A stretch of DNA of 64,000 nt from NCBI GenBank assembly GCA_947581635.1, contig CANPVE010000005.1:1-64000 (forward strand). The letters run 5' to 3'. The DNA comes from an uncultured Clostridia bacterium. GTDB lineage: Bacteria; Bacillota; Clostridia; Oscillospirales; Acutalibacteraceae. A model generated the notes under the pieces. It saw nothing but the letters and a program-made list of their open reading frames with translations, searched no databases and was not told the DNA's origin. This document shows positions 1-7,393 of this stretch, one piece after another; the stretch's first letter is position 1; every line of letters starts with the position of its first letter. Made by a program: the position numbers and the translations under genes.

Positions 1-136
1 GTGACCTTTGAAAACTGAATAGCCGTCCGATTGGGATATGACCGTGCGACGACCTTCCGAAAGGAAGCGAGCGCAGCGACGCTGCGGTGAGACTCCGGGG
101 CAGGGATATAAAAACGACAGTCGGGTGAAACGGCAA

Positions 137-199
137 GGGCAGCCGTTGTCAGCGTCGCCTCCTTACGGCGACTGCCCCCATACATAGCAGAAAAGGAGG
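137..199 (+). promoter_or_regulatory. Structured leader of the element operon with an anti-Shine-Dalgarno loop
   Basis: Upstream of the first element gene the sequence folds into nested stems: GGGCA (137-141) with TGCCC (173-177) enclosing GTCGCC (154-159) with GGCGAC (167-172). The inner arm and loop hold CCTCCTT (158-164), an exact 7-base complement of the ribosome binding site AAGGAGG (193-199) that serves the ATG at 209. Seen directly: the stems and the complementarity. Inferred: the leader may hide or expose the ribosome binding site and so control excisionase translation. Confidence 0.4.
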
Positions 200-208
200 T
201 TAAACGCT

Positions 209-439
209 ATGAAAAAAGCAGAGCTCAAAGAGCTTTACAAACTGATGTTCCCGGAATACCCGGACATCTTGACCGTCGCCCAGCTGCAAGCGATGTTGGG
301 CATCAGCAGACCGCTGGCCTACCGGCTCATCGGAGACGGATATATTCCCGGCGTGAAGATCGGGAACGCCTTCCGTGTGCCGAAGGTCAACGTCATCAAT
401 TATGTTCTCTCTGAGGACGGAAGAAAGGAAGTGAATTGA
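209..439 (+). CDS. Excisionase-like helix-turn-helix protein
   Basis: A 76-residue protein with a MerR/excisionase-type winged helix: LTVAQLQAMLGISRPLAYRL forms the helix-turn-helix and the following GYIPGVKIGNAFRVPK is the wing that reads the minor groove. Small proteins of this kind (HTH_17 family) act as recombination directionality factors or as regulators in Tn916-like and mobilizable elements. AAGGAGG at 193-199 sets the ATG at 209. The stop codon abuts the ATG of the next gene at 440, so the two are translationally coupled. It is the first gene of an operon that runs to the integrase. Whether it bends DNA for excision or only controls the operon cannot be told from sequence. Confidence 0.75.
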   Translation: MKKAELKELYKLMFPEYPDILTVAQLQAMLGISRPLAYRLIGDGYIPGVKIGNAFRVPKVNVINYVLSEDGRKEVN

Positions 440-1456
440 ATGTCTCAAAAATTACAACTCGTGGACGCCGATACGCTGCTCTCCACCCCGATGGAAAAGA
501 CACTGTTCATTGTGGACGGTTTCATTCCGCAGGGTGTGAGTATGCTGTGCGGCTCCGGCAAGATCGGAAAAAGCTGGCTCATGCTGTGGCTTGGTTTGCG
601 AGTAGCAGAGGGCAAACCCCTATGGGATTTACAGACACACCAATGCGACGTCCTCTATCTCTGCTTAGAAGATACCCGTGTGCGGATCCAAGAGCGGCTC
701 TACAAGCTGACCGATGAAGCGCCGCCCGGCCTGCGCTTTGCAACCGTCTGCGGCAAGCTGGGCTGCGGCTTGGAGGAGCAGATCGAAGCGGCGCTGAATG
801 ACTTTCCGAACACGAGGCTTGTCATCATCGACACGCTTCAGAAGGTGCGCAACGCCCAGAGCACCGCAGGAAAAAACGGTATGTACGCCAGCGACTACGA
901 TGACATCTCGGCGGTGAAATCCATTGCCGACCGACGCCGCATCGCCGTGGTTCTGGTGCATCACCTGCGGAAAATGAAGGATGCCAGCGACCCCTTCAAT
1001 GAGGTCTCCGGCTCCACCGGGATCACCGGCGCAGCGGACACGAACATCATTCTGAAACGCAAGCGGGACGAGGATACGGCGACGCTTCTTGTCAGCGGCA
1101 GGGATGTCGAATATCAGCAGTTCACTCTGCGGTTCGAGGATAACGTCTGGCAGCTCGTGGAGCACAAGGACAGCGCAGCCCTGCATCGAGAGGAAATCCC
1201 ACCGTTCCTTTTTCGGCTCGTGGAATTTCTAAAGGACAAACCAGTTTGGACGGGAACGGCGACTGGTCTGCTCTCGGAGATGAAAGAAGCTGAAACGCCG
1301 TCCAACCTCGTCACGAAAATGCTCGGGCGGTTTGCCGGGGAGGTACTTACGCCGGCGGGCATTGAGTACAAGACCAAACGAACGGGTGCAAGTCGTTTGA
1401 TGCAGTTCAGAACGAGTGACGGCAATGACACCGATGACGGCAAAAGCGCTATATAG
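440..1456 (+). CDS. RepA/RecA-like AAA family ATPase of the mobile element
   Basis: A 338-residue P-loop ATPase of the RepA/DnaB-like group found in plasmids and integrative elements. The Walker A loop reads GSGKIGKSW around residues 33-41, Walker B is LVIIDTL near residue 130, and a histidine-rich VVLVHHLRK strand follows at about residue 173, as in hexameric RecA-like helicases. The C-terminal 80 residues look like a small winged-helix region. The start follows directly after the stop of the HTH gene. By family it should unwind or help load replication machinery at the element origin. No separate initiator protein is seen in the window, so replication could rely on a gene to the left, outside the view. 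Confidence 0.75.
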   Translation: MSQKLQLVDADTLLSTPMEKTLFIVDGFIPQGVSMLCGSGKIGKSWLMLWLGLRVAEGKPLWDLQTHQCDVLYLCLEDTRVRIQERLYKLTDEAPPGLRFATVCGKLGCGLEEQIEAALNDFPNTRLVIIDTLQKVRNAQSTAGKNGMYASDYDDISAVKSIADRRRIAVVLVHHLRKMKDASDPFNEVSGSTGITGAADTNIILKRKRDEDTATLLVSGRDVEYQQFTLRFEDNVWQLVEHKDSAALHREEIPPFLFRLVEFLKDKPVWTGTATGLLSEMKEAETPSNLVTKMLGRFAGEVLTPAGIEYKTKRTGASRLMQFRTSDGNDTDDGKSAI

Positions 1457-1539
1457 CGAAAGAGCCGTCACCGCCGTCACAACCGTCATTTTGAAAAAGA
1501 TGGATATATGTAATGCCAAGAGAACGGAACAGCGAGCAT

Positions 1540-1600
1540 AGGCTTTGTGTTGCCCACAAAACCGGCGGCAGGATGCCGAAAGGGGGATGTCCCCTATTAC
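1540..1600 (+). other. Candidate origin of transfer upstream of mobC
   Basis: The 174-base gap between the ATPase gene and mobC holds several short inverted repeats: TTTGTG/CACAAA (1544-1560) and GGGGATGTCCCC (1583-1594). Just upstream is a cluster of CCGTCA repeats (about 1466-1490) facing TGACGGC copies (about 1420-1442) in the end of the ATPase gene. Relaxase nick sites normally lie beside mobC/mobA in such elements. The location is the main argument; no known nic consensus was recognised. Confidence 0.3.
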
Positions 1601-1630
1601 CCCTCTAAAAAGAGAAAGGAAGTATTGATT

Positions 1631-1957
1631 ATGAGATTAAGAAAGACAGCCATTAACCTTCGTGTGACCGAAAATGAAAAGAAAAAATTGGAAAAGTCCG
1701 CCCGCTATTGCGGTCTTTCCCTTTCCGAATATCTGCGGAAAGTGGGACTCGGCAAGGAGGTTCGGGCGGCCTCTCCGCAGAGTTTTTATGAGGCGTATCG
1801 ACTCTTACTGCTGCTGAAAGACCGGCGAAAAACGATGCGGGAAGCGGAGATCGACCGTGCCTTGGAGGAGTCCGTTCGCCTGCTTTTGGAGGCGTATCAC
1901 GACCTAAACGGCGGCGAAGAAGACTCCCAAAAGACAGGTGACGTGCCGTGGCAGTGA
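1631..1957 (+). CDS. MobC-like relaxosome accessory protein
   Basis: A 108-residue basic protein with the ribbon-helix-helix start typical of MobC: INLRVTENEKKKLEKSA followed by GLSLSEYLRKVGLGKEV at about residues 30-45. MobC binds the transfer origin and helps the relaxase open the DNA. The ATG at 1631 has GAAAGGAAG just upstream. A longer reading from 1547 would add 28 residues with no such site. The 3' end overlaps the relaxase GTG start at 1948 by 10 bases, a normal coupling in mobilization operons. Confidence comes from the motif and the gene order more than from overall similarity. Confidence 0.8.
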   Translation: MRLRKTAINLRVTENEKKKLEKSARYCGLSLSEYLRKVGLGKEVRAASPQSFYEAYRLLLLLKDRRKTMREAEIDRALEESVRLLLEAYHDLNGGEEDSQKTGDVPWQ

Positions 1958-3336
1958 CGAAAATCTGGTCGGTGAAGGACAGCATCGGGCGGGTGGTCGG
2001 ATACGCAAGGAACCCGGAGAAGACGGAATTTTCGGAGATGAAAAGCGTCCTTCACTACGCCGAAAACGATGAGAAAACCGTCATCGGGGACGAGAAAACC
2101 ATGTACGTCACCGGGGTAAATTGCCGGGCGGAAACGGCGGCGGAGGAGATGATCGCCGTGCAGGAGCGCTTCGGAAAGACCACCGGCAACGTCGCCTATC
2201 ACGCCTACCAGAGCTTCAAAACGGGCGAGGTTTCCCCGCAGCTTGCCCACCGGATCGGCGTGGAGCTGGCGCAGAGAATGTGGAGCGACCGGTATCAGGT
2301 GCTGGTCGCCACCCACTTCAACACCGGTACCTATCATAACCATTTTGTAGTGAATGCCGTGGGAATGTGGGACGGCAAAAAGTTCAACTGCAACGAAGGC
2401 GCATACTGGAAGTTCCGCCATTTGTCAGATGAATTATGCGCCGAACACGGGCTGACGGTGCTGAAAAATCCCAAGGGCAAGACGCCCAGAAAGCTCTACT
2501 TTGCCGAGAAAAACGGCGAGCCGACCCGGTACAATCTGATGCGGGAAGCCATCGACAGGGCGCTGACCATGAGCACCAACGAGAAGACCTTTTGCTATGT
2601 GATGCGGCGCTTGGGGTATGTGATCGACCTGAATCCCTATCACAAATACGCCACGATCCGCTCGGTGAACAGTCAAAAGGCCACCCGATTATACCGCCTC
2701 GGCGAAGCCTATGATCGGGAATCGCTGTATGCGAAAATGCTGAAGAACCAGCGGAACAACTGGCAGGAGGCATACCGATTGTACGGGGAATTTACCGGGA
2801 AAAAGGACTTCGGTACGACGATTCAGAGGCGGCAGTTTCCGCTAAAAGGAAGCTTCAGAACCGTGAAAAAGATGACCGGCCTGCGGGCGTTATATCTGCA
2901 TTACTGCTACCTTTTAGGCGTTATCCCGAATAACAAACCACACCGACCGCTCTCCCCGGAGATGCGGGAAGCGTGGCGATTTCTCGACCGATATTCTCAG
3001 CAAGTGCAGCTGATTTCCAAGCACAAGCTGCATGATCTTCCCGCCGTAGAGGCGTTTATCGGGAAAAGCAAGGAAGAAATCAAGCTTTTGACCGATTACC
3101 GAAAGGCCCTCTATCGGAAGATCGACCGGTGCCGTGACCCGGAGGAAAAAGCGGCGCTCGTTTCCAAACGGAACGACTGCACCTCCGTCCTTGCGGAGCT
3201 CCGAAGGGACATCAAGACCGCCGGGCGGCTGATAGAGGACAACCCCAAAATCGAGGAAAATATCCGCATCGAGGAGCGGATGCGGCAGGAAATTTATGCT
3301 CCGAAAAAACAAAGAAAGAGAGAGTATGAACGATGA
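1948..3336 (+). CDS. Relaxase/mobilization nuclease (MobA/VirD2-like, PF03432 type)
   Basis: A 462-residue relaxase. Its N-terminal domain carries the metal-binding histidine triad motif, ATHFNTGTYHNHFVVN at about residues 115-130, preceded by the helix QSFKTGEVSPQLAHRIGVEL typical of MOBP-family enzymes. The enzyme nicks one strand at oriT, becomes joined to it through a tyrosine and leads it into the recipient through a type IV secretion pore supplied by another element. The C-terminal half is rich in charged helices. It starts with GTG inside the end of mobC. No coupling protein or secretion genes are in view, so the element looks mobilizable rather than self-transmissible, unless those genes lie left of the window. 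Confidence 0.88.
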   Translation: MAVTKIWSVKDSIGRVVGYARNPEKTEFSEMKSVLHYAENDEKTVIGDEKTMYVTGVNCRAETAAEEMIAVQERFGKTTGNVAYHAYQSFKTGEVSPQLAHRIGVELAQRMWSDRYQVLVATHFNTGTYHNHFVVNAVGMWDGKKFNCNEGAYWKFRHLSDELCAEHGLTVLKNPKGKTPRKLYFAEKNGEPTRYNLMREAIDRALTMSTNEKTFCYVMRRLGYVIDLNPYHKYATIRSVNSQKATRLYRLGEAYDRESLYAKMLKNQRNNWQEAYRLYGEFTGKKDFGTTIQRRQFPLKGSFRTVKKMTGLRALYLHYCYLLGVIPNNKPHRPLSPEMREAWRFLDRYSQQVQLISKHKLHDLPAVEAFIGKSKEEIKLLTDYRKALYRKIDRCRDPEEKAALVSKRNDCTSVLAELRRDIKTAGRLIEDNPKIEENIRIEERMRQEIYAPKKQRKREYER

Positions 3337-4247
3337 CAAAGAGAAAATCCGATTTTACTTTACCGACCTTGGACGATTTATTTTCCACGCAGGAGGAGCG
3401 AGACGATGCCAAGCTCGAAAGGATAAAAGAGATCCCGCTTGAGGAACTGCACCCCTTCAAAGATCATCCCTTTAAGGTACAAAGCGGCGAGGAGATGGAA
3501 CGAATGATCGAGAGCATTCGACGCTTCGGAACGCTGACCCCGGGACTGGCGAGACCCCTGCCGGAGGGCGGGTACGAGCTTGTTTCCGGGCATCGGCGGC
3601 TTGCGGCGTGTCAGGCGCTGGGTATGGATACCATGCCGGTGATCGTCCGGGAGATGACAGACGATGAAGCGGTAATCGCCATGGTGGACGCCAATTTGCA
3701 GCGGGAGCATATTCTCCCCAGTGAAAAGGCGTTTGCCTACAAGATGAAGTTAGAGGCGATGAATCATCAAGGTATTGCTTCTGGACAAGTTGGCCAGAAG
3801 TGGTCAAGGGAAATTATGGCAGAAGATGCTCCCGATAGCGGAAGGCAAATTCAGCGCTATATCCGCCTGACATACCTGATTCCCGAATTGCTTTCTATGG
3901 TAGACGATGGAAAAATTGCCTTCAATCCCGCCGTGGAGCTTTCCTATCTGGAACCGGCGGAGCAGAAAACCCTGCTCGACGCCATGACCATGAACGACTG
4001 CACACCCTCCCACGCACAGGCGATCCGCCTCAAGAAAATGGCGCAGGAGGGCGTTCTCAGCGCTCAGGATATTTACGACGTGATGAGCGAGGAGAAGCCG
4101 AATCAGGCGGAGCAGCTGCGTTTCCGGCGGGAGGATTTCAAGGAATTTTTCCCGCCACGGTATACCGACGAGCAGATCAAGCGGGACATTCTGAAAGGCT
4201 TAGAGCTCTTAAAACGTCAGAGGGAGCGAAACCGGGACGCCCGGTAA
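3333..4247 (+). CDS. ParB/RepB/Spo0J-family partition-like protein
   Basis: A 304-residue ParB-family protein. The N-terminal ParB/Srx domain (about residues 30-125) contains the GHRR motif in YELVSGHRRLAACQALG and the following DANLQREHILPSEKA, which in ParB form the CTP-binding pocket and clamp hinge. A helix-turn-helix segment follows (about residues 150-200). It overlaps the relaxase by 4 bases (ATGA). No ParA ATPase is next to it, which is common for ParB-like proteins of clostridial integrative elements. There they may act in DNA spreading, plasmid-stage maintenance or regulation rather than in classic partitioning. Confidence 0.85.
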   Translation: MTKRKSDFTLPTLDDLFSTQEERDDAKLERIKEIPLEELHPFKDHPFKVQSGEEMERMIESIRRFGTLTPGLARPLPEGGYELVSGHRRLAACQALGMDTMPVIVREMTDDEAVIAMVDANLQREHILPSEKAFAYKMKLEAMNHQGIASGQVGQKWSREIMAEDAPDSGRQIQRYIRLTYLIPELLSMVDDGKIAFNPAVELSYLEPAEQKTLLDAMTMNDCTPSHAQAIRLKKMAQEGVLSAQDIYDVMSEEKPNQAEQLRFRREDFKEFFPPRYTDEQIKRDILKGLELLKRQRERNRDAR

Positions 4248-4298
4248 ATTCGAGCCGTCCGACGTTTTCAAAAGAACCAATCGTACAGTGGCAGAACC

Positions 4299-4332
4299 CA
4301 CACCGGCAAGGTATACTGTTCTTGTCGGTGTG
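4299..4332. repeat. 12-bp inverted repeat between parB-like and integrase genes
   Basis: CACACCGGCAAG (4299-4310) pairs with CTTGTCGGTGTG (4321-4332), with one G-T wobble and a 10-base loop. It lies in the gap upstream of the integrase. There is no following T run, so it is a poor terminator; it may be an integrase operator or a processing site. Confidence 0.45.
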
Positions 4333-4371
4333 AGCTGTCCTGTTTGCCGAAGAAAAGAAAGGAGTTAGAAA

Positions 4372-5604
4372 ATGGTATCAGGACACTTGGAAACCAAAAA
4401 AGGGTACTACTACGTGGTACTCAGCTACGTCGATGTCAACGGCAAGCGGCACAGGCCGTGGATCTCGACGGGACTTCCCGAAAAGGGAAACAAACGAAAG
4501 GCGGAGGCGGAACTTGCCCGCATCCGCAGTACTTACGAGCCGCCGAAGGAGGTGGAGGACTTAAATTCGGACATGCCCTTTGCGGATTATCTGCTGCAAT
4601 GGCTGGAAATCGTGAAGGTGCGCATTAAAATCGCAACCTTTTCATCGTATGAATCCATGGTCAAGCGCACGATTGAACCGTATTTCCGCAAGAAAGGGTA
4701 CACTCTGCGGGGCTTGGAGGCTCGGCACATTCAGCAATTCTACACAGAGAAGCTGAAAACCGTCAAGCCTAACTCCGTGATTCACTACCATGCCGTTATT
4801 CATCAGGCTCTGAAATACGCACTGAAAACCGATCTGGTAACGCAGAACGTGGCAATGAAGGTGGACAGGCCGAAAAAGAACGATTTTCAGCCGGTGTTTC
4901 TTGATGCGGCAGAGCTGCAAAAGCTGTTCACGATCATCAAGGGTACCAAGCTGGAACTGCCGGTTCTGGTGGCCGCCTTCTACGGTCTGCGTCGTGGGGA
5001 AGTGATCGGTCTCAAATGGGACGCTATCGACTTTGAGCGAGGCGCTATCACGATCAAGCGCACCGTAACATCGATTCAAGTGGACGGGAGAGAGCAAATC
5101 ATTGAGCAGGAATCGGCTAAGACAAAATCCAGTATGCGCACCCTGCCGCTTGTCGGCAGCTTTCGGGAATACTTCCTGCAAGTGAAGGAGGCGCAGGAGC
5201 TGAACAAAAAGGTCTGCGGGAACTGCTACAATTACGAGTACGACGGGTATGTTTTCGTGGACGAGTTAGGAGAACGGATGCGCCCCGGATACTTAACATC
5301 CTATTTCCCGCAGTTCATTCAGCGTCACGGGCTGCGGAAAATGCGCTTTCACGATCTCCGCCACAGTTGCGCCAGCCTCTTGCTTGCCAACGGCGTCCCC
5401 CTCAAGCAGATTCAGGAGTGGCTCGGTCACTCGGATTTCAGCACTACCGCCAACATCTATGCGCATTTGGACTATTCCTCGAAGCTCTCTTCGGCGCAGG
5501 CAATGGTAAGCGGAATGCCGCTGCCCGAGGTTGGGGACTTCAAAAGCAAATGGAGCAACCTGACCGAAGAAGCGGAGGCAACCAATGAAAAATCCGAAGA
5601 ATAA
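4372..5604 (+). CDS. Tyrosine recombinase/integrase of the mobile element
   Basis: A 410-residue phage/Tn916-type integrase. Residues 1-60 form an arm-binding domain, then comes a SAM-like core-binding domain (about 65-165) and the catalytic domain. Catalytic residues are visible: Arg in FYGLRRGEVIGLKW, the box HDLRHSCASLLLANGV, the later LGHSDFSTTANIYAHLDY with His and the nucleophilic Tyr. It starts at the ATG at 4372 after AAAGGAG. It lies at the element edge and points at the tRNA cluster, the standard arrangement for integrases using a tRNA gene as attachment site. Repeats downstream at 5611-5658 look like its arm-type binding sites. Confidence 0.93.
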   Translation: MVSGHLETKKGYYYVVLSYVDVNGKRHRPWISTGLPEKGNKRKAEAELARIRSTYEPPKEVEDLNSDMPFADYLLQWLEIVKVRIKIATFSSYESMVKRTIEPYFRKKGYTLRGLEARHIQQFYTEKLKTVKPNSVIHYHAVIHQALKYALKTDLVTQNVAMKVDRPKKNDFQPVFLDAAELQKLFTIIKGTKLELPVLVAAFYGLRRGEVIGLKWDAIDFERGAITIKRTVTSIQVDGREQIIEQESAKTKSSMRTLPLVGSFREYFLQVKEAQELNKKVCGNCYNYEYDGYVFVDELGERMRPGYLTSYFPQFIQRHGLRKMRFHDLRHSCASLLLANGVPLKQIQEWLGHSDFSTTANIYAHLDYSSKLSSAQAMVSGMPLPEVGDFKSKWSNLTEEAEATNEKSEE

Positions 5605-5610
5605 AATGTT

Positions 5611-5658
5611 GCTCTGCCCTAAAATAATGTTGTTCTGCCCTAAAAATGCGGTGCTCTG
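5611..5658 (+). repeat. Three direct repeats at 21-bp spacing, likely integrase arm sites
   Basis: GCTCTGCCCTAAAA (5611), GTTCTGCCCTAAAA (5632) and a partial GCTCTG (5653) recur at exactly 21 bp, two helical turns. Inverted copies, GGGCAGAAC (5841-5849) and GGACAGAAC (5854-5862), occur on the other side of tRNA-Ser. Repeats of this kind beside a tyrosine integrase are usually arm-type binding sites. The repeats are seen; the role is inferred. Confidence 0.5.
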
Positions 5659-5679
5659 AAAACACTTTGCCGGAAAAGG

Positions 5680-5714
5680 AAAAGTCCAGAAACCCGCATG
5701 GTTACTGGACTTTT
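5680..5714 (-). terminator. Hairpin after tRNA-Ser
   Basis: On the minus strand AAAAGTCCAG (5714-5705) pairs perfectly with CTGGACTTTT (5689-5680), directly after the CCA end of tRNA-Ser. The final TTTT is followed by CCTTTT. It is most simply the tRNA terminator. Confidence 0.6.
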
Positions 5715-5803
5715 TGGCGGAGAGGGCGGGATTCGAACCCGCGTGACGTTGCCGTCAAACTGATTTCGAGTCAGCCCCGTTATGACCACTTCGATACCTC
5801 TCC
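5715..5803 (-). tRNA. tRNA-Ser (anticodon CGA)
   Basis: The minus strand folds into a class II tRNA: acceptor GGAGAGG/CCTCTCC, anticodon stem GCTGA/TCAGT with loop CTCGAAA (anticodon CGA), a long variable arm TGACG-GCAA-CGTCA, T arm GCGGG-TTCGAAT-CCCGC, discriminator G and an encoded CCA (5717-5715). The long variable arm marks it as serine. It differs strongly in acceptor and D arm from the truncated tRNA-Ser at 5941-5986, so it is not a simple duplicate. Integrase-type repeats flank it on both sides, so it probably belongs to the mobile element. Confidence 0.95.
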
Positions 5804-5840
5804 GTGTATTGTTAAGCCTGAAATTCTGCGAAAAACCCAA

Positions 5841-5862
5841 GGGCAGAACAGCAGGACAGAAC
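5841..5862 (-). repeat. Inverted copies of the integrase-side repeat
   Basis: GGGCAGAAC (5841-5849) and GGACAGAAC (5854-5862) are reverse complements, exact and near-exact, of the GTTCTGCCC repeat at 5611-5645. They place DNA right of tRNA-Ser inside the element's attachment region and imply that the element boundary lies further right. Confidence 0.4.
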
Positions 5863-5940
5863 AGCAAAATATTCAATTTTCGAATTGGGCAAAAGCCCCG
5901 TAAAATGGGGATTTTCGGGTGGACAAAACTGACACGGAAG

Positions 5941-5986
5941 TCAACCATTTCGAGTGCTGCACCTTCGACCACTCGGACAACTCTCC
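5941..5986 (-). pseudogene. Truncated tRNA-Ser (CGA), 5' half only
   Basis: Reading minus from 5986, the acceptor strand GGAGAGT, a serine-type D arm and CAGCACTCGAAAT follow, i.e. the 5' half of a tRNA-Ser with anticodon CGA (5951-5953 region). After the anticodon loop the expected 3' strand TGCTG is replaced by GGTTGAC and no T arm or 3' acceptor strand follows. The break falls in CTCGAAAT, the same 8 bases found in the anticodon loop of the intact tRNA-Ser. This looks like an attachment-site junction: the host gene was split and its 3' half should lie at the far end of the element, left of this window. Confidence 0.7.
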
Positions 5987-5994
5987 ATTTTCGA

Positions 5995-6038
5995 CAAAGG
6001 CAAAGCACACGAAAAGTTATCGCTGTGCTTTGCCTTTG
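5995..6038 (-). terminator. 15-bp hairpin after tRNA-Ala
   Basis: CAAAGGCAAAGCACA (5995-6009) and its exact reverse complement (6024-6038) form a perfect 15-bp stem with a 14-base loop, one base past the CCA end of tRNA-Ala. The lack of a clear T run makes it either a weak terminator or a processing structure between the two tRNAs. Confidence 0.5.
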
Positions 6039-6039
6039 C

Positions 6040-6115
6040 TGGTGGAGCATAGGGGAGTCGAACCCCTGACCTCAACAATGCGAATGTTGCGCGCTCCCAA
6101 CTGCGCTAATGCCCC
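6040..6115 (-). tRNA. tRNA-Ala (anticodon CGC)
   Basis: The minus strand gives a full cloverleaf: acceptor GGGGCAT/ATGCTCC with the G3-U70 wobble pair that identifies alanine tRNAs, D arm, anticodon stem CAACA/TGTTG with loop TTCGCAT (anticodon CGC), T arm CAGGG-TTCGACT-CCCTA closing with G-T wobble, discriminator A and encoded CCA (6042-6040). It lies just upstream of the truncated tRNA-Ser in the same orientation, so both once formed one transcript. Confidence 0.96.
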
Positions 6116-6573
6116 GTCTCTGTAGCGAATGTAATTATATCATCATTTAATTTAAATTGCAAGTAAAAAATAAAAAAACAAACTTATTTATACGATTTAT
6201 ATAATTTTACATTTATAAAAGCGCCACTTTATAGTTATGCTGCACAGTACAATTTATGTGAATCGTAAAACACAAATATCTTGTACCATAGAAAATGTAG
6301 TACGGAGCAGATTAGACAGGTTTGTATTGAATATTTAATTTTATTATGTCAGTAAACCAAGAAGTCCATAAATCTATTTTCGCTCACGTCAAAATAGTAA
6401 TGTATAAAAACGAGCCTGTCTCACTAATGGATTGAGGCACTTCTTTAAAAATATAAAAAACAGCCGAAGTAGTATATACAAATCCCGACAGTTGGTATAA
6501 AATAAAAAGTAAGTACCAAATAAAGAGGCATCCATCGGATTGCCGTAAGTTCATTATACCAGGAGATGTAGTT
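6116..6573. other. AT-rich gap without recognisable genes
   Basis: This 458-base stretch between tRNA-Ala and the nucleoside phosphorylase gene is very AT-rich. No supported reading frame, RNA or strong repeat was recognised. It must hold the promoters for the tRNA (minus) and the phosphorylase gene (plus). Confidence 0.5.
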
Positions 6574-7350
6574 ATGTTATTGGAACAATTTGATGAATCT
6601 AAAACCGCCGTGATCAATCCCTCTGATGTTGTAAAAACGATAGAAGATATGCCGGAAGTCGTTGTTTCCTGCTTTGAGCGAAGCACATTCGGCAGAATGC
6701 TCGAAAGGTATGGAGGAAAGGAATTTGCACATCTCTCCACTGCCAATATGTATATTCCTATTTACTCTACTGTCTATAAAAGAACGAGAATTGCTCTCAT
6801 AATGATGTATGTAGGTGCTCCCGGATGTGCCGGGGTTTGCGAAGAACTTTATTCAATAGGTGCAAAGAAGATTATCCTGTTCGGAACTTGCGGTGTGCTT
6901 GATAAACGTATCCGAGATTGCTCGATTATAGTTCCGAATGTTGCTATGCGTGATGAGGGTACAAGTTACCACTACGTTCCCGCTTCCGATGAAATTAACG
7001 TAAATGAAAATTACATAGACCAATTTACAGAAATGCTTGATGAATTCAATGTCAGTTACACCATAGGTAAAACCTGGACTACCGACGCTATCTACCGCGA
7101 AACAAGGACAAAAGTTCAACTGAGAAAATCATGTGGGTGCGTGTGTGTGGATATGGAATGCTCGGCAGCGGCGGCAGTTGCAGCATTCAGAGGCAGAGAT
7201 TTGTTTCAATTTTTTTATGCTGCCGATAATTTGGATTCTGAAAAATGGGATTCAAGAAGCCTGAGCAACGAAATCAATCCGGCGGGAAAAGACAAGGCGG
7301 CTTCAATTGCTATGGAGTTTGCGGTGAAGATATGTGATTGTGTTGGGTGA
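6574..7350 (+). CDS. Nucleoside phosphorylase (PNP/UDP family)
   Basis: A 258-residue member of the PNP_UDP_1 fold. The phosphate/ribose loop is seen in KIILFGTCGVLDKRI at about residues 104-118, and the VDMECSAAAAVA motif near residue 195 supplies the Met-Glu pair that holds the ribose. The later FYAADNLD carries the aspartate that contacts the base. Enzymes of this family split nucleosides with phosphate to free base and ribose-1-phosphate. Whether this one prefers uridine or purines is not clear; the fold and length fit uridine phosphorylase-like enzymes best. The ATG follows GGAGATGTAGTT. It stands alone between tRNA-Ala and a repressor gene on the other strand. Confidence 0.8.
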   Translation: MLLEQFDESKTAVINPSDVVKTIEDMPEVVVSCFERSTFGRMLERYGGKEFAHLSTANMYIPIYSTVYKRTRIALIMMYVGAPGCAGVCEELYSIGAKKIILFGTCGVLDKRIRDCSIIVPNVAMRDEGTSYHYVPASDEINVNENYIDQFTEMLDEFNVSYTIGKTWTTDAIYRETRTKVQLRKSCGCVCVDMECSAAAAVAAFRGRDLFQFFYAADNLDSEKWDSRSLSNEINPAGKDKAASIAMEFAVKICDCVG

Positions 7351-7393
7351 TTTTGGATTCGGATTATTATCGCGATGAAAAAGGCTGTATCCT

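Noticed and set aside
5640..6125. Several 70-136-codon frames on both strands across the tRNA region
   Set aside because: They lie over two intact tRNA genes and a tRNA fragment and have no ribosome binding sites; they are chance frames.
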